The position numbers and the translations under genes were made by a program. The notes under the pieces were generated by a model that saw only the letters and a program-made list of their open reading frames with translations, made no database searches and had not been told where the DNA came from. From Oxyruncus cristatus (taxonomy: Eukaryota; Chordata; Aves; Passeriformes; Cotingidae), in contig VXAY01002371.1 in NCBI GenBank assembly GCA_013399855.1, positions 1,022,038 through 1,086,037 on the forward strand: a DNA stretch of 64,000 nt, in the 5' to 3' direction. This document shows positions 10,497 through 25,100 of this stretch, piece after piece; within the stretch, counting starts at the first letter, position 1, and each line of letters starts with the position of its first letter.

Positions 10497-12639
10497 AGTG
10501 AATCTGCCTCAATTTCCCTTCCTGGATCTCCGGTGCTGCTTCTCACCGGGTTTCCAGCCCTTAATTCCTTGCCTCAGACAGTGCCAAAGCCATTGTTTTT
10601 TATGATGGAGCTATGTGGTTTCTGTGCCAGAATTATAAGTAAACCATGAAAAAATATTAACATTTTTGTGTAGACTTATGCAACTTTTTCCATGAAAACC
10701 CTCAAAAATAGCAAAAGTCTTGTCTCATCATTAACCATAGGGAAGAAGTGTATGGTACATGTGTGTCTTCTTAAAGCGGCAAATGTTGGTCCAAAAAGAG
10801 CATGTTTGCAGACCAGAGATATTCTGAAGGACATCACTTACAAGACGCCCATCAAAAGGCTTCTGCAAAGGCCTTGCTAAGCAGATATATATGAAATCTC
10901 CTATCCAGGCAAACTTTGGTCTACAAACACAGCTGCTCCTGCTCTTGAGCCGTCACAAAGCATGGCTACAATGTCAATTAGGTTGAGGCAAAGTCCTAAC
11001 AGGGTACCACTTTTTACTAGGAGTGGTTGTCTTTTCCATCCTGGAGCAAGAACGGTGGCACCACCGGGGGACCAATGACTTCACCACTGGCTCACCTAGG
11101 GCCCCATCAATGCTTCCTGTGCTCTCCTACCAGGAAACACTATTGTATGTGAGATCCCAAACACTTTATAAAGTGCTTTCAGCCTTAGCATGCGTATCAG
11201 CACTTTGTAAAACACATGGGGATGGAAACACACATGCCAAATTCTCTAAGCAGTGAGACTGATTAGTAATTCAAGGTTCGTCCTGAGGAAATGCTTGCTC
11301 TTATAAAGTAGTGGGCTGCTGACACTCACATTTGAGCAGCCTTCATTGCTCAGGGACTCAGATATATCCTGTGAAATCCATACATACCACCGTGTGTTTT
11401 TGAGGTTGGTGGGTGGACGTATGCCCATTACAGAGACTAGCTATACAAATGCTCAATAATTAAGCAGTTAGTGGACTCCTACACACTTGTAAGGTACACA
11501 AGGCTCAGGGAGAGCCTGCCAAGTGCCTCAAGAAGTAATAGTTCATGACACTCTAGAGATATCTGCCAGATGCCGACACAGTGTTGTGAAGTTCCTATTT
11601 CAGGACATAATTTTAAAAATACTTCTAGCTCAGGATTTAGATGCCAAAAAGCATTTGTGTATGAATTGTAATGTAAACCATAAACCCACGAGGAAACATC
11701 AGAACCTTCTCCCTCTGTAGATACCTTGTGACTAAGGAGAGTTAAGAAAATATTCCTTTATTGGCAATGAAACAAATACATTTTACTGTCCCATGTGTGG
11801 AAAATGAAACAACCAATTAACGTATGTCTGGCAAAGAAATAATATTTTTTACCTTCCAGCCTTGCCCACACATCCCAAAATTTATATTGATTGCAACATT
11901 TGTGAGTATTGGACAGAGGGCAGATGGTGAACACTCTGCTGAGCACCGAGTTTGGCTGACAAGAAGGCATGGCAGTGTTAATAACAGCATCAGCAACGCA
12001 GCTCAGCCTGAATTTTCTCACGTTTCTGGATCTCACACTTGGAATGCTAAGTGGGGCCTAGCAAAAGCTTTAGCATTGTTGCTTTCATATCATCAACTGG
12101 CTGGCATAATCACTCTCACAGTACTAATATAATCTTATCCTTTTGGTAGACACCAAAATTAATTGCAGTCCCAAGAAGAGACACTTTTCTTTGACTCACA
12201 TAGGATCTACATTTGTAGATCTAAGTTCTATAAAAAGTGGGCACATGCCTATGTTGTGTGTGTGTGTTTTCAGCATATTCGCCCTTTGAAGCGGGCTTTT
12301 TTTTTTCAATTTTTTCTCAATTAAGACTCAGGAAGTCTTAAAGCTGACAAGACACAAGGCTTGCTTTTCCCAGTATGTGTTTACAGGGGAAATGCGAAGA
12401 CAACAGCATAAACAAGAGAATGCAACTCCCACGCCTGCAGCAAGCCATCCTCAGTGCGTGTTTTCAGCCTAGCCACACCAGCCTCTGGGCCAGAATGAAG
12501 TGTGTATTTATTGTTTCTCGGGTATTGTCACAGTCTCTTTGTAATTGCTGAATATATTTAAAAGCCCCATACCAACATTTTGAGCCAGCCCCATCTTCTT
12601 CATCAAGTTTGAATATGTTGGGCCCCTGAGTGCACTAAT
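10497..12639. other. Non-coding stretch with a short (TG)n run
   Basis: No gene recognised. It contains a short TG run at 12255-12267 and a T-rich block near 12298-12316. The open frames at 11758-12132 on both strands overlap each other and have no recognisable domain. Confidence 0.5.
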
Positions 12640-13140
12640 CACTGAGCCTCGATCAGCCTCAGGTGGGGCTTCCAGTCACAGCCACACCCACACCCACACC
12701 CATGAGGCCAAGAAGCCCCATTTCAGCTGAACCCTGGCTGAGCTGTATTGAAGGAGTGCTGCTCTCCAGCTTGTCCGTGGCCGTGGCCATGTCTGGGCCT
12801 TGTCAATCCAGACCTCTATCTACAGACTGACATCCTGGCTTAGTTTAGCCTGGTTGTTGTGGACCTTCTGGGCCATCACTAGACCTGAGGGTCTTAACCC
12901 TCACCTACAGACTGAATTTCTAGCCTGGCCTCAGACCTGTTTCATCACCATGTATTGCCTCATGATGAGGGCTCTTAACTGGTTCTGGCCGTCGTCTCCA
13001 GGTTTGTTGTGCTCACCTCATTCGGACACTGTGGCTTGGCCCTCATTGGGAAGGCTGGGTCCTGTTGGCCTTGGGTTCCCCTTGCCTTCTGGGTCACCTT
13101 GCTTTAGGGAGCAGGTGGCCTGTGTGGTGCCATGATAGTG
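12640..13140. repeat. GC-richer segment with internal imperfect repeats
   Basis: This segment is clearly richer in G and C than its surroundings. It includes a (CACACC)n-like run at about 12682-12702 and the word CTACAGACTGA twice, 85 bases apart (12820-12830 and 12905-12915), each followed by a similar 'CTGGCTTAG/TAGCCTGG' context. That suggests an eroded repeat of about 85 bp or a low-copy dispersed repeat. An open frame of 111 codons (12800-13135, +) crosses it without a recognisable domain. I cannot assign a family. Confidence 0.4.
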
Positions 13141-16100
13141 GGACCTGAATTTAGTTTTACAGGAGCATAAAAAAAAAGGGCCTGAACAAGTTCCCCCCTT
13201 GTCGCACAATAGCTAGTGGATAGTTTAGGTTGGGCAATGCAGTGTGATGGGGTAGAGAACTGCAGGTCAGGCCATTTGGTCTGGTTAAAAGCAGCATCAA
13301 GGCCTGTATCAACGTAGTCTTACATTTAGGTGTAGCTTTGAAATCAGTCCCATTTCTAATACTGCTCCTCGACTAAAATATTTCCTCATAGTTTCACTAT
13401 TTACCATTTTTGCCTGGCAGGTGAGCAAGAGGTTATGTGTGCAAGGACAAGGCTAGAGCTGTATGCCTACCAAAGCCGTAGGTAATGGCTTCTTCTTGCC
13501 TCTTCCTTGGTAAATGGAACTGCACTGATTTGGGTGTTTCTCTTTCTCCCTTTCCTTTTCCTGCATGGATTGCTGTGAAATTAGTTTTAAGAGGCTGCTG
13601 CTCTCTCAAACATGATTGGAACTGATGACTAGGTTCAAAAGTACCTGGGGAAAGGGCTGATAGATGGAAAGGCTTTGCATAATCCCTTGTTCCTCTACAC
13701 TCTTGAACTATTAAGTGAGATTCAAGTGCTCAGGGAGTGATTTTACCTCCCTCATACTTTAAATTTATCCAGCGACAACAACTGCAATGGTGTATTAAGT
13801 GTATTTAAAAACATATTAAAACTCTATACCTTCTGTTTTCAGAACTGTGGTGCAAGATCAGCATTTTACCCTGGGTAGTGACAAGAAGGAGCTTTTGACC
13901 ACCCATTACACTGCACAGGTGTGTGGGGAACTGCTCCTCATTAATTTAGAACAGAGGGAATTTTTGAATTCTGGGAGATAGACTAATTAGTGTAGTTTGA
14001 ATGGGCCTCTCTCCTTTTCTCTTTTCACTGTTTTTGCATAAGCCTGATGTGTAACCAGATAGTTTTCCAAGATCTCTGTCAGCAAGCAGGGTTTAGTGTG
14101 CGAGCACCAATCTGAATATTATGGGAGCTTAGAGGCCTTTGACTCCAGAAAAAATGGTTTTAAAAGCAATTGCAATTGTAAAAGGGTCATATTACAATAA
14201 TAGATTTGAAAGCTTATACTGTGAACAATGCAGTGGATGAGAGCTGATGATATAGATGAAGTACTTTGTGAGCTGCTGGGAGCAAAGCAGGTCCTGATTA
14301 TTTCACTGACAGAGGTGGGTTGTGGGTGCAGCTGAAACCACGTTAAAATCCGAGCTTTCAATCTATCCATAATTACCGTGGTACTTCGGGAATGTGCAGC
14401 AGCAGCACTGTCTGTCACAGGCTAGATAAGGAAAGGAGGAGAGCCTGTGTTTGTATATTCAGTAGAGCTTTGCACTGACTAGCCCAAATGCGGTTGTGAT
14501 AAATATAATAGTGATTAACTCAAATGGAAAATTAGGAAGAAAAGGAAAAGGCAAGCCCCGAGTAAAAGGAATTCTAAAGGGATCTGCATGACCCTGACAG
14601 AAGATACCAAGGCCCAGATCCCCAGAGCTGTTCAAATGAGAATCAGGTGGCTGAACAACTTTTAAGATCTCAGCCACAGTCCTGGGGGACAGAAAAGAAG
14701 CTGGCAGTCTGCAAGCTGCTTTTTGACAGACTGCTTTTCTTTCGTTCTGAGAGGACGCATGAAAGGCTGAGCTGTCAATATTTTTCAGGATGTTCATGCT
14801 ATTGGGAATTTCTCTTGCTTTTATTTACTGTATCATGATGTTTGCATTCTGGTTTACATGTGGTATATGCATTGAAAGTAACTTGAAATTCTAGAGATTT
14901 CTTTGCCTGGTTGCCCAAATACAGCACTTTTTTGGCAGACTGAAGAAAGATTAAAAATGCTTTGGCTGTAACTCCCTGCCATGATCGAATCAAGACCTTG
15001 ATTTCCTCAAACTCCTTGTTAGGACCACACTTTAGCAGCAGTGGTTTATGTCTCTAAAACAGAGTAGTTATTATTAGCTAAAGGCAAAACACATTCAGTC
15101 AATCAGATTCTGGTTTGGAGATGTTATGGATGGCATGTAAAATGAAGTACTGACAACTGACAAAATAACACAGTAACGAAATTCTATTCATAAATTCGTG
15201 CTGACTAGTTTCCAAACTATTGTTAATGGCAACTTCTTCATGGATGTCAACAAGGCAGGAATGGGAAGGCAGAAAAACAAGAATCACTAAACTAAACTTG
15301 AATGTGCATACACATAGAAGCGTATGCATATGTTTCTTTTTACAAGTGAGATAGTACCATGTCCATTCTAAACGCCACTTTTCTGCTGTTCCATCTGCAC
15401 AAAGGGCTCTTAAAGCAATTATGAAAAAATACAGGAGATGAAGGGAGGAGCAAGGGAGTCTATGACCCAAGAGAAGTGAATAAATCATGTGGACACATAC
15501 TGTGTGGGTAGTTGGAGCTGGCTCACAGGCAGCACAAGATGAGTCTGTCTAGCAGAGCATGCTACTTCGTGCTCTATCGCCTGGCTTTCATGTTCCACAA
15601 ACATCCTGCTGCTCTCAAATGGCTGTAAGGATGGTTTTGAAAGCGTAAGCCAAAGATAAGCAACAGAAAGGTGTCCACAAGCAGGCAGAGCAAGATCTTA
15701 AAGGATCTGAACTTTTGCCATTCATCTTAATGGTGTGTTATTATTCAAATCGTGAAGCAAGATACAGTTTAGTGTTGCTAACTATTTCACTGCTGGTTAA
15801 AACTGGCAAGGTAAAACTGGACTGACAAGTAATAGGAAGATATACACTAGTCACTCTCACTGGCATCTCATTTTGGCCTTGCATCACAGTAATATTTTTA
15901 TGAGTTTCATATTTGCATTATAAAGGATTGTCTCAAAACTCTTTGCTATGAAAAGATTCTAACTGTCCTGCTCTTTACCTGGCAGCATGCCTTTACATTA
16001 CAATTTGATACTACTGTAAACATGAGATGATAAAATTTAAGCCCCTAAGAAAAGAAAGAAAGAAAGACAGGGTGATAATATTGGTCTTTAGGAGAGCAGA

Positions 16101-19100
16101 CTTCATCTTCTTCAGTACACCATGGGAAGCTGCCATAGAGCACTGTAAAGGAGCTTCACATTTTTTGATCTTCAAGAAGAGTCTCCTTGGCAGAGGAATA
16201 TTTAAGAATTAGTAGTCCTGGCAGGGGACTGGCTTGGGAACTGGTATCTGCTGACTGAAATGAAGGCATACTTTGAGGTTTTCCAAACTTATCTGGATGA
16301 GGCTTTGAGCACCCCGAAAGTTATCCCTGCTTTGCACAACAGAGATACAGTGGTGCAAAGGTCCTTTCCCACCTAAAGTGGTTTTATGTTTATGCTGTGC
16401 CTTAATGGGTACGTATGGAAAAGGCATATTCTTTTCAGATAACAAATGGAAAACTCCCAGACATTCTTTGAACTGGATATGCAGCTGCCAAGTAAAAAAG
16501 AAAAGTCTGTCTGATAGTCAAATATGATGATGATGAGCCCAGTACAGATGACTCCGCGTTTGCAAACTGAGTAATTGCGTAGTATATTAGGCAACAGGAA
16601 TCATCACTTGGCCTTTCTGTGCAAAAATGGTATTACAAGAGCAGTCCCATCATTTTTAACTGTCTGAATAAACCATTTGATTCATCTGTTCATTCTTCCT
16701 ATGACCTTTTTCCTACACTGCTTATTCTGATTCCCCATTGTAATACGATCAAGCTATAAATGTCATGTGATAGCAAAGATCAGTAAGAGTCATGCAAGTA
16801 AATGTAGACAAAAAGGTTGATGTGTGCTTTGTACAGCACTGTATCTTGGTTATCCTGAAAATTTTAAGGCAGGTTCTGTGTTCTGTTTCACTGGAGGAAG
16901 CATGTTTCTTCCCCAAGTAAAAACACTGTGCAGATCTTTGAAGGCAGGATGTAGATGTCTGTCACAATGTTGCAAGGCATTCTGACAAAGGGTGATGTTT
17001 AGAAATGCTAATTTCTTGCTACTCTCTACTGAAAACAGGTATGTTCCTCACAACCTAAGGTGGTGAGAGGGGACTCCAAGTTGGCTAGAATGTTGAGGCA
17101 GATCTAACTAAACCTTTTTGTAAAACCGGGCATTCTGAAGACTGCAAAAGAGCTCCTAAACTCAAACCCAAGTTTTATTTTAACAGGAATTAGATTCCAT
17201 AGCTTTAAAAACAGATAAAACTAAAATTGAGACAAAACAGAAATTAAAGCATTTGGAAACTGAATTCCTTCTTGCCCAGTATGTCCTGGCAGAAAGGGTC
17301 CTTTTTTTCAGGCTTCTTTTCATTTTAGCAGCTCAGGAACTTTCTGTATTGCAACAGAATCTCCTCTGAGAAGATCCTTGAAACTGTAGAAAATATCATT
17401 TGCCCCACCACTGAGGCTTGGTTGTGTATCTGTTTTTCTGAGCACTTTGCCAGTCTCTGAGTTCTCGTACCCTCAGCATAGGCTCTTATACACTTTACTC
17501 AGTGATGGAGTATTTTAATTTGATTGCTATTTAATTGGATTTCCACATTATACAATCGCCAAAAAAACTCGCCTGAAGAGTGAAAGAAGCTGACAAAAGG
17601 GGAATTATCTGCGAGGGGTGTAGAGGGTATAAACCATCAAAGAAAGTTTATTTTAAGACCAGCTTGGCATTCAACATGTGGTGAAAGAGCACTATGTAAA
17701 GAAAAGTCTCTGGCAAAGTTTTTAAGGTTGGTTTCTTCATTGTTTTCTTTTTCTTTAGCTTTAATGTTTAATACATTATAAATTGCATGGGACATGTTTG
17801 GAAGAACTGACCCATTGAGGAAATGGTTGTGGTTGTCAGAGAAGGACAGAATAATGAAGTTCTTCAGAAAGAGCTACTGAAGACAAGAGGTAAAGAAGCA
17901 TCAAGCACTGGCAGAAAGAGAAACTGAAATGGAGAGGTGATCTTACCATATGATATGAGGTTTTGTAGCAATATTGTAAATACTGTAAGAAATTTCAATC
18001 TGTATTGTACATAGATTCTTCTAGAAAGGTAAGTTGCATGTAGGAATTATCTGGTAAATACACATTAACATAAGAATGTAACTCACTGGCACTCTTTAGT
18101 GAAAAACTACAAGAGACATACAGATGTTTTTCAAAGACTTAGTTCATTCACTTTAATGCCATGTAGTGCCACTGGTTATTGTAAGTCTCTTCTAGGCCCC
18201 AGTCTTGGCCCTTACCTATTTTTAATCTGGAATGTACTAAAGAGTCTATCAGTACCTACTGAAAGCAATGGCTCCAAATGGGCAAGACAGAGAAAAGTAT
18301 ACAAATATCTTTCTTTTCGTTTGCTTTTGAAAGGACTGTTAGAGAATGGTGCAGATATTTTGGTCATTCCACTCTGTGCCACAGACAGCTGTGCAAAGGG
18401 GAACCCAGGCCCATCTCTGGGTCTGATAGAAGAACAGATCTGTAACTGTGCAGCTCACCAGAATAGATACTGCTCCACCAGTGGTTGTGGTGGCAAGACA
18501 GAGACTTGGTCAGGCAAGAGACATGGTGGGTTCCTGGCAGTTTATACAGGCAGGTGGAAGCTCTGGGTGTGAGTGAAGAACAGAGTACTCAGCTGCAAGT
18601 CACAGAGGCAGATGGGGAGTCTCAAAACAGGCAGAGTCACGGGCAGCAAGTATGTGTGTAGGAAGCTCAGAGAGCTATTCCTTAATGAGTTTGCAGGATG
18701 CCAGTCCTTAGATTGACGTGAGTCAACCATTTGGTTTTTAATCTCTTCCTCTGCATGCATAGTGACTATTCACAAGAGGATTACTGTGAAGTACTCTGAA
18801 ACTAAATGGCATGTTTAGGATCTCATGGCTACAGGAGTAAAAGTCATGGACAAGCTTGAATAGCACAAGAAAGATGCAGCTTCGTTCATGTTTTCTGAGG
18901 AAGAAACTTAAAAGATCAGATACTCAGTGTCACACTCTTACTCACATATAATCATACCTCATAACGCAGCATCAGCTCTAAAATTCAACTGCTGTTGCCA
19001 GTATGTAAGTGAAATACCTCACATGGGTGTCACCTCTTCAGGATCACCTTGTTCTCACTGCTCGAGAATATCAAGTAATGGGAGCAGGCGATCACATCAG

Positions 19101-22100
19101 CTGAGAAAGTAGACAAGCCAGTATCTTCTGCAGATCTAATGTTTTAAAATGTTCTAAACAAGCAAGTGCCTGCCTAGACTTACCGTGTAAGACAATATAA
19201 TACCCAGCTGTGTAACTGCAGAGTTACTGTTTGCCAAAATAAGACTCTTGTGAAGCTGAAGTTTCATGTAGATGGAGGTACTTCAGGCTCACCCTCCTCT
19301 CCAGAGCACATTTTGAAATGCTTCAGATTTAAAGCCACACACATACGTTCAGCAAAACAAGAGCCCTTCCTCTGGGGTGAGGGGAATGGGGGCATGGCAG
19401 CTAACTACCAGCCTAAAGAAAGAGAGAAATGATTCACACTAATTAAGTAGGTCACTTCCACTTTGTGTAAAAGTGCTCTTCTAGTAGTCAGGTTAATCTC
19501 TGAAATAAGGAACTGTCCGGGCTCAAGTTTCTGTCTGAGCTTGCTGTTTCTGCTTCAGATAAGTGGGGAAAGTAAGGAAAAATTCCCTGTAAAAAAAAAA
19601 AAAAAAAAAAAGGTGTTTTCAGCAGATGAATGTATGATTGTCAATTCTACAGAAACTATTCTAATTCCCACTGATTGAACATGTGGTTTAGTTTTGTTTC
19701 ATGCACCTATGTAGCTTCTTTAAAAAAAAACAAAAAACCAAATTCAACCCTCTATAGCAGCTGCATTGGCTTCTGCTAATATTTGCTTCCCTTACAGTAA
19801 AACCTAAGCAGTTCAGCAAAAGTTGAAAGCCTTTTCTTTACATTTATTTCAAATTATGTCTTGCAAATAGTGAGTTTCTGCTGGAAGACAGAACACAAGC
19901 TTATCCATAGTGAGTGGGAGGTTGTAGCATTAGATCTTTCAGGAAGGCTCTTTGACCCCAAACAGAGGGTCAAAATATTTTTGATCATCAAAGCCCTCAA
20001 ACAAGGGTGTTTTAGATATAACAAAATTTTTTTCAAAAAAAATTCTTAAATAAGAGGGAGAGGTATTACTATTGTCATTGTTCTGATGTAGCAGATAGAC
20101 TGCTGGCTGGAAATGTTGTCTCTGCTGGAAAATTGATTATAGTTCAGTTTTGAAAAGTAGATACTTCCTCTGCTTTTAGTTACCATATTAGGTTTTCATA
20201 AGAAAAAAAAACAAATAAACAAAAAACCCCAAACAACCCACCCTCATTTCTCATGTTCCTGTTGCTTCCCTCAGAGCTCTGTGTCACGACAACTTACTGA
20301 ATGTGAAGCAAGCTGCTACTTCATAGTTTTATCCTCCCTTTCTAGGAAACAGTTGCTTTAGGACTGATTCTGGTAACCTGATACCACTTGATGTATTTTT
20401 GCTGGAATATGGAGCCTGTATAAATTGCACCATAAGCAAATTTCTTTGTAATGGAAGGATTGGGAAGCTGCAGCTTGGCAGGCCATTTCATTGGTGTGGT
20501 TTTCTTAAGGTGGATTTTCCAGATGCTTTTTAACAGATGATATTGTAGACTTTTGCAGAGGAATATGTAGTTGCCACTGTTTTTAGAGCATCCCACCTGT
20601 AGACAAAATGTTCTACATTTGAAAAAGCTCCTACCTGCCTGACAGATACCCCTCTACAAACCGAAAGAAAAACTGCAGTTGTGCACACTTTTCAGTGTGC
20701 CTAATTATTTGTTATCAGTGTTGCATGAGCCTGCAAGCTCCTGCTGAAATTGAGTCCAGCCTTTGCAGTCTCAAGTACAAATGAAAAGTTAGGTCTCCTC
20801 TCCCACAGAGATGAACTGCCAAAAATCCACAAAGAGCATAGCACCCTATGCATTCATAAAACCAAAACTTCATTTCTTTTTTTCTGGGACACAGTAGTTG
20901 ATACAGGGAATTATTTAGGTACAGGAGGGGCAGATGTAAGTGACTCCTCCGGTGCTGGTCCCGAAAAGGAGCTGGAACAGAACTTCGAGTAGGAGAACTT
21001 CCTCCCCTCTGAGCAAAAGCTCCTGTAGCTTATAGTTAGAGTGAGAGCAATCAAACCAGCTGGATCCACTGCACACAGAGTGCATCCATCCTACGACTCT
21101 GGGCTGGTGAGAGGCCTCCTGTCCTCTTACTGGTGTCCTGAGCACCTCCTGCACTGTGAGTGGCTGGCACTATCTGTCAGTCTTTTGCCTCAGAGCTTTC
21201 CAGGGTGCCTATGCCTTTGCTAGGATTTCCTGACAGCTCTGAGAAAAACACTTCCTCATAAGGCCAAGACTTATTCCTGCAACCCGTAGGAGCTGCCACC
21301 CCTTTCTGCATTCAAATAACAGAGTGGGAAACCGTGGCCAGTGACTTTGACATGGAAAGCCCTTTCCAGAGAGTTTAAAACTTGTGTTGTTTGCCTGGCA
21401 CAATCTGAAGTACTGGGGAATGCTCTGAACTATACAGACCATGCAACCGCTGTCACCACATCATCCCAACTGGAGAGCTCTGTTACAACTCATTAAAGCT
21501 CCCAGACCATTCAGACTTAATTGTGTTGTCATTACAGTATTATCTGTCCCTAAGATATTGCAGAGTAGTGCACCTTACACCAACTCTTGCTCTCACTGCA
21601 GCACAAGAATGCACGTTACACATGGCTGAGCTGTTTGTCAGGCTGTGCCACATGGAATGAATTTCTCCTGATAAGGTAAATCTTCATGTTCTGCCCGGAA
21701 ATGGAGCCTAGCCCTTCAGAATAAAGGAAAGAAAGAGATTTGCACTTTATTCCTTCCACTGGAAAGAATGCTGCCCAGTGGTCAGACTGAAGTAAACATG
21801 AGATAGGAGGCTGGAATGCAACTCTTGCCTTATCAGCTCCTGGCCCATGCCTCAGGAACCCTTTGTCGTCTCATGACATTTATTATGGGCTTACCAAACA
21901 TCAGAAAGCCTTCTGGGTTTTGGACTTCTCTGTTAAATAACTTGTGTGATGATAAATGAGTAATTTAAACTTACAGCACGTTGCTTCATTCATCTACAAA
22001 AAACTCTCAACAGGAATTTCACTGGGCTCCCTGGAAACTCAGTGTTGGTTTACGAGTCTTTCCTGAAAGGCTGCAAAGACACAAAACATATCTTCTTGTT

Positions 22101-25100
22101 ATGTACAAATAGTGTAATAACCTTAAATTGAGGTTATAATTCCACAGCCAACTGGTGAACAGCAGCTCAAATTCACACTGCTTGGGGTTTGTCTGCGCTG
22201 GAATGGAGTGGCTGCATTCATGCTGTGCTAATTCTTTTCACCTGGGTTTCCTCTACATGCTGTGTAGCATAATTGCAACTGTGAAAATTGGCTTTTCTTT
22301 AAGGAGGATTCAAGGTAAGGATTCAAAATCTCTGAAATAACCCGATCCCCTGATAAATTATTAAGGGAAAAAGTATTTTTTTAATTGTCTCAGAGACTCC
22401 TGATCAAAGAAATGGTTACAAGAAACTAAGCCACACATCTTCACATAATAATTAGGAAAATTAGGTCCTCTCCCTTAGTCTTATGCTTTTACTGTTCAAA
22501 AATGAGGGTATAGCCTTTAAAAAGCCCTTTTTAAAATATATGTTAAGAATATGTTGTAACCTCGTTTCCCCAGGCAAAAAAATCATCTCTGCTTCTCGCT
22601 GACTGCTAAGGGGGAGCTGGTCTGTACCTTGAGGAGGGATTTCCCCAAAATTCAGCACCTGGGGTTCTTAGTCTTCAGACACTGACTTTGTTCTACGAGT
22701 TACCCAAACACCTCCAGCTCTGGGGGTTGCCCCAGGTCTTGAAGGTGTTCATAGCCACTAGGTTTGGGATTAAGCTTCTTTACATTTTGTTTTTATTTTC
22801 AAAATGTGCAACAAAGAGGTGTTTTTTGAAACAAATTTTTCAGTAAATTTTCATTTTTCTTCCAAATTCTGAAGTAGTGGCTGCTGAGATCTTACTTTCA
22901 TGACAGATGCCTTACTCTCTAAAAGGACCAAAAACTAGATGTGAGCCAAGGGATGCAGCTGAGGGGTAAAATGTGTCATTTTACTGTAGCTGTAAAACAG
23001 TCAGGAAAGAGAGGTGGGATGCTCAGAGGTATGGAATGAGAGATGAAGCTGAAGAGGTTGCTGGTTTTTTAGCCTGACAAAAAAAGATAATTGTGAGGAG
23101 ATGTGACAGCAGGGGAGAAGATACATAGGAAACATGTTTTTCTTACACCTTATATCAGAAAAACTAAGTGCCATCTGCATGATCAGGCATCGGGTTAATA
23201 CACACAAAACACAATTATTCTGTGGCATTCACCCATTTAGGACACCATGGCAGCCAAAAGAATAAATTAATTCATAGCAAAGTATTGGGCAATTTATAGA
23301 GGATAACTCAGTCAAGACCTATTAATGCAACAATCCAGATGTCGCCTCAGCCTGAAATCCCCTACCTGCTGATTGCTGGAAGCTGGAATGATGTATCAGA
23401 GAAAGGATCACCCTGTCCATACTACTTCTGCTCTGTCTCTAGGCACCTGCTATGGTCTGTGATAAGAAACAGGATCCTGGATTAGAACAAATGATACAGA
23501 TATTCATACTGTTCAAGCTTGCACTGATTATGTAAGCTAAGTAACACTCCACAGTGTAATCAAAAAGTGAACATTATTTGTAAGAACTAAGTGTTCCAAA
23601 GAATTATCAGGCCTTAACATCACATTAAGTTGACCAGAAGTGTCAGAAATAATAAAATTAAACACAGACATTCAGTTCACATTTTTTAGAGTCTGTAGAA
23701 ATAATAGAACATCATTCAATCAACAGAAGAGTGATTCGTTGGATGCCTGTTTTCCTTACCATGCTCTTTTTTACCCCTGGGATGCAAAAAAAGTATTAGA
23801 AACTAATCATCAGGGTCCTTAATTTTGACCCAAATTACAATGACATTATTTATAACAAGGAAAAGTTATTGTTTCACTTCAAGTGGGAATGTGAAATTTC
23901 TTGAAGCTCTCTAGGTCACTTAAAGCAGTGATCTATTGCACCCCAGGAGAAAAGGCACCACTCTCTTAGAGCAGAACCCGGCTGAGGTGGCCCTCACAGG
24001 GTTTTGCTATAAGAAAAGCCAAAAAGTGAGGCACTTTCAGAAACAAAGTGAAAAACCAGTAGCTTTTGTTTCAGTGTAGCAAAGCATTTTCTATTTCCAT
24101 TTCAAGACAGATGAACTGTCGATGAATAACAACCCATTTGGGCTCTGTATACCCCTTGATAGCCAGGGTGTGAGTGCCTGGCAGGTAGTGTCTTTCCCAA
24201 AAACTTTACTTCAGGGCAAGGGCAGTGAATGTTGCCATCTGAGAGGTTCATGATATTTTTCTAAGGCCATGAAACAGTTAAGCACATTACAAGTATTTGT
24301 ATGTATTTATACAAGTATAAGAATACATACACAGACCTGTGTATTCAATATATTCAAATAGGCTGCAAATTTTTAGCAAAAGTTGTGCAACTGAATCTGT
24401 GTGACTATACAAAATTATTAATTTTTGAGGTTTCTTCATTTTATAATTTTTATTAAATATTTTTAAAGAGTCCTCTGAAATCGTATGAAATGTTTGCATT
24501 TTACTAAAATGGTTTGTTTCAGTAAATGAATATATCTGTGGATTGACTAAGTTTGACTATTGTGGTTTAGAAGCATTTGTTTGTTTCTGTTGCTGAGTTT
24601 TCACTCTGGGGGAAAAAAAAAAAGTATTTTCTGCTGGAAAAGATTCCTTATATACAAATTTTTTACTAACTTTAATAAAAAGTCAAAGAAAGGAAAACAT
24701 TCAAGTCTCTTGGCTTTTGCCAGCTCCTGCTGCTGCTACTTGTTTATAGTTTATTTCTCTATTTTTATTATTGCCGACCATTTATCAGTACTGTAGTGGT
24801 GCCCAGATCTTCCCCATGATGTTCATAACTGCATGTTGCAGCATGATTTACAAACAGACTAGCTGATACCATTTCTTCCACTGAGACTCCCAGAACACAG
24901 TCAGCCAACCTGGAGCCAGGAAGAGCTATACAATAAAATCACATCCAGGCTTTGGGTTTTATGTTATGAGCAAACAAAATCAGGGAGTGTTTCCAACAGC
25001 TGCTGGCAAAGACTCAGATCTGCATGCTGTGGGTACCGTTTTATCCATCCTTCTTAGAAGAGTAAGGGGCATTCCTCAGACAAAAAAAAAAGCTTTTGTT

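Noticed and set aside
18099..18572. 157-codon plus-strand open frame
   Set aside because: No recognisable motif, repeat-free flanks without good splice sites, and length within chance expectation.
19591..19611. A21 run as the tail of a processed pseudogene or SINE
   Set aside because: No gene-like or SINE-like sequence, and no target duplication, is recognisable upstream.
22269..22315. Short exon candidate ending AAG|GTAAGG
   Set aside because: The acceptor is weak, the peptide is not recognised and no compatible neighbours are visible.
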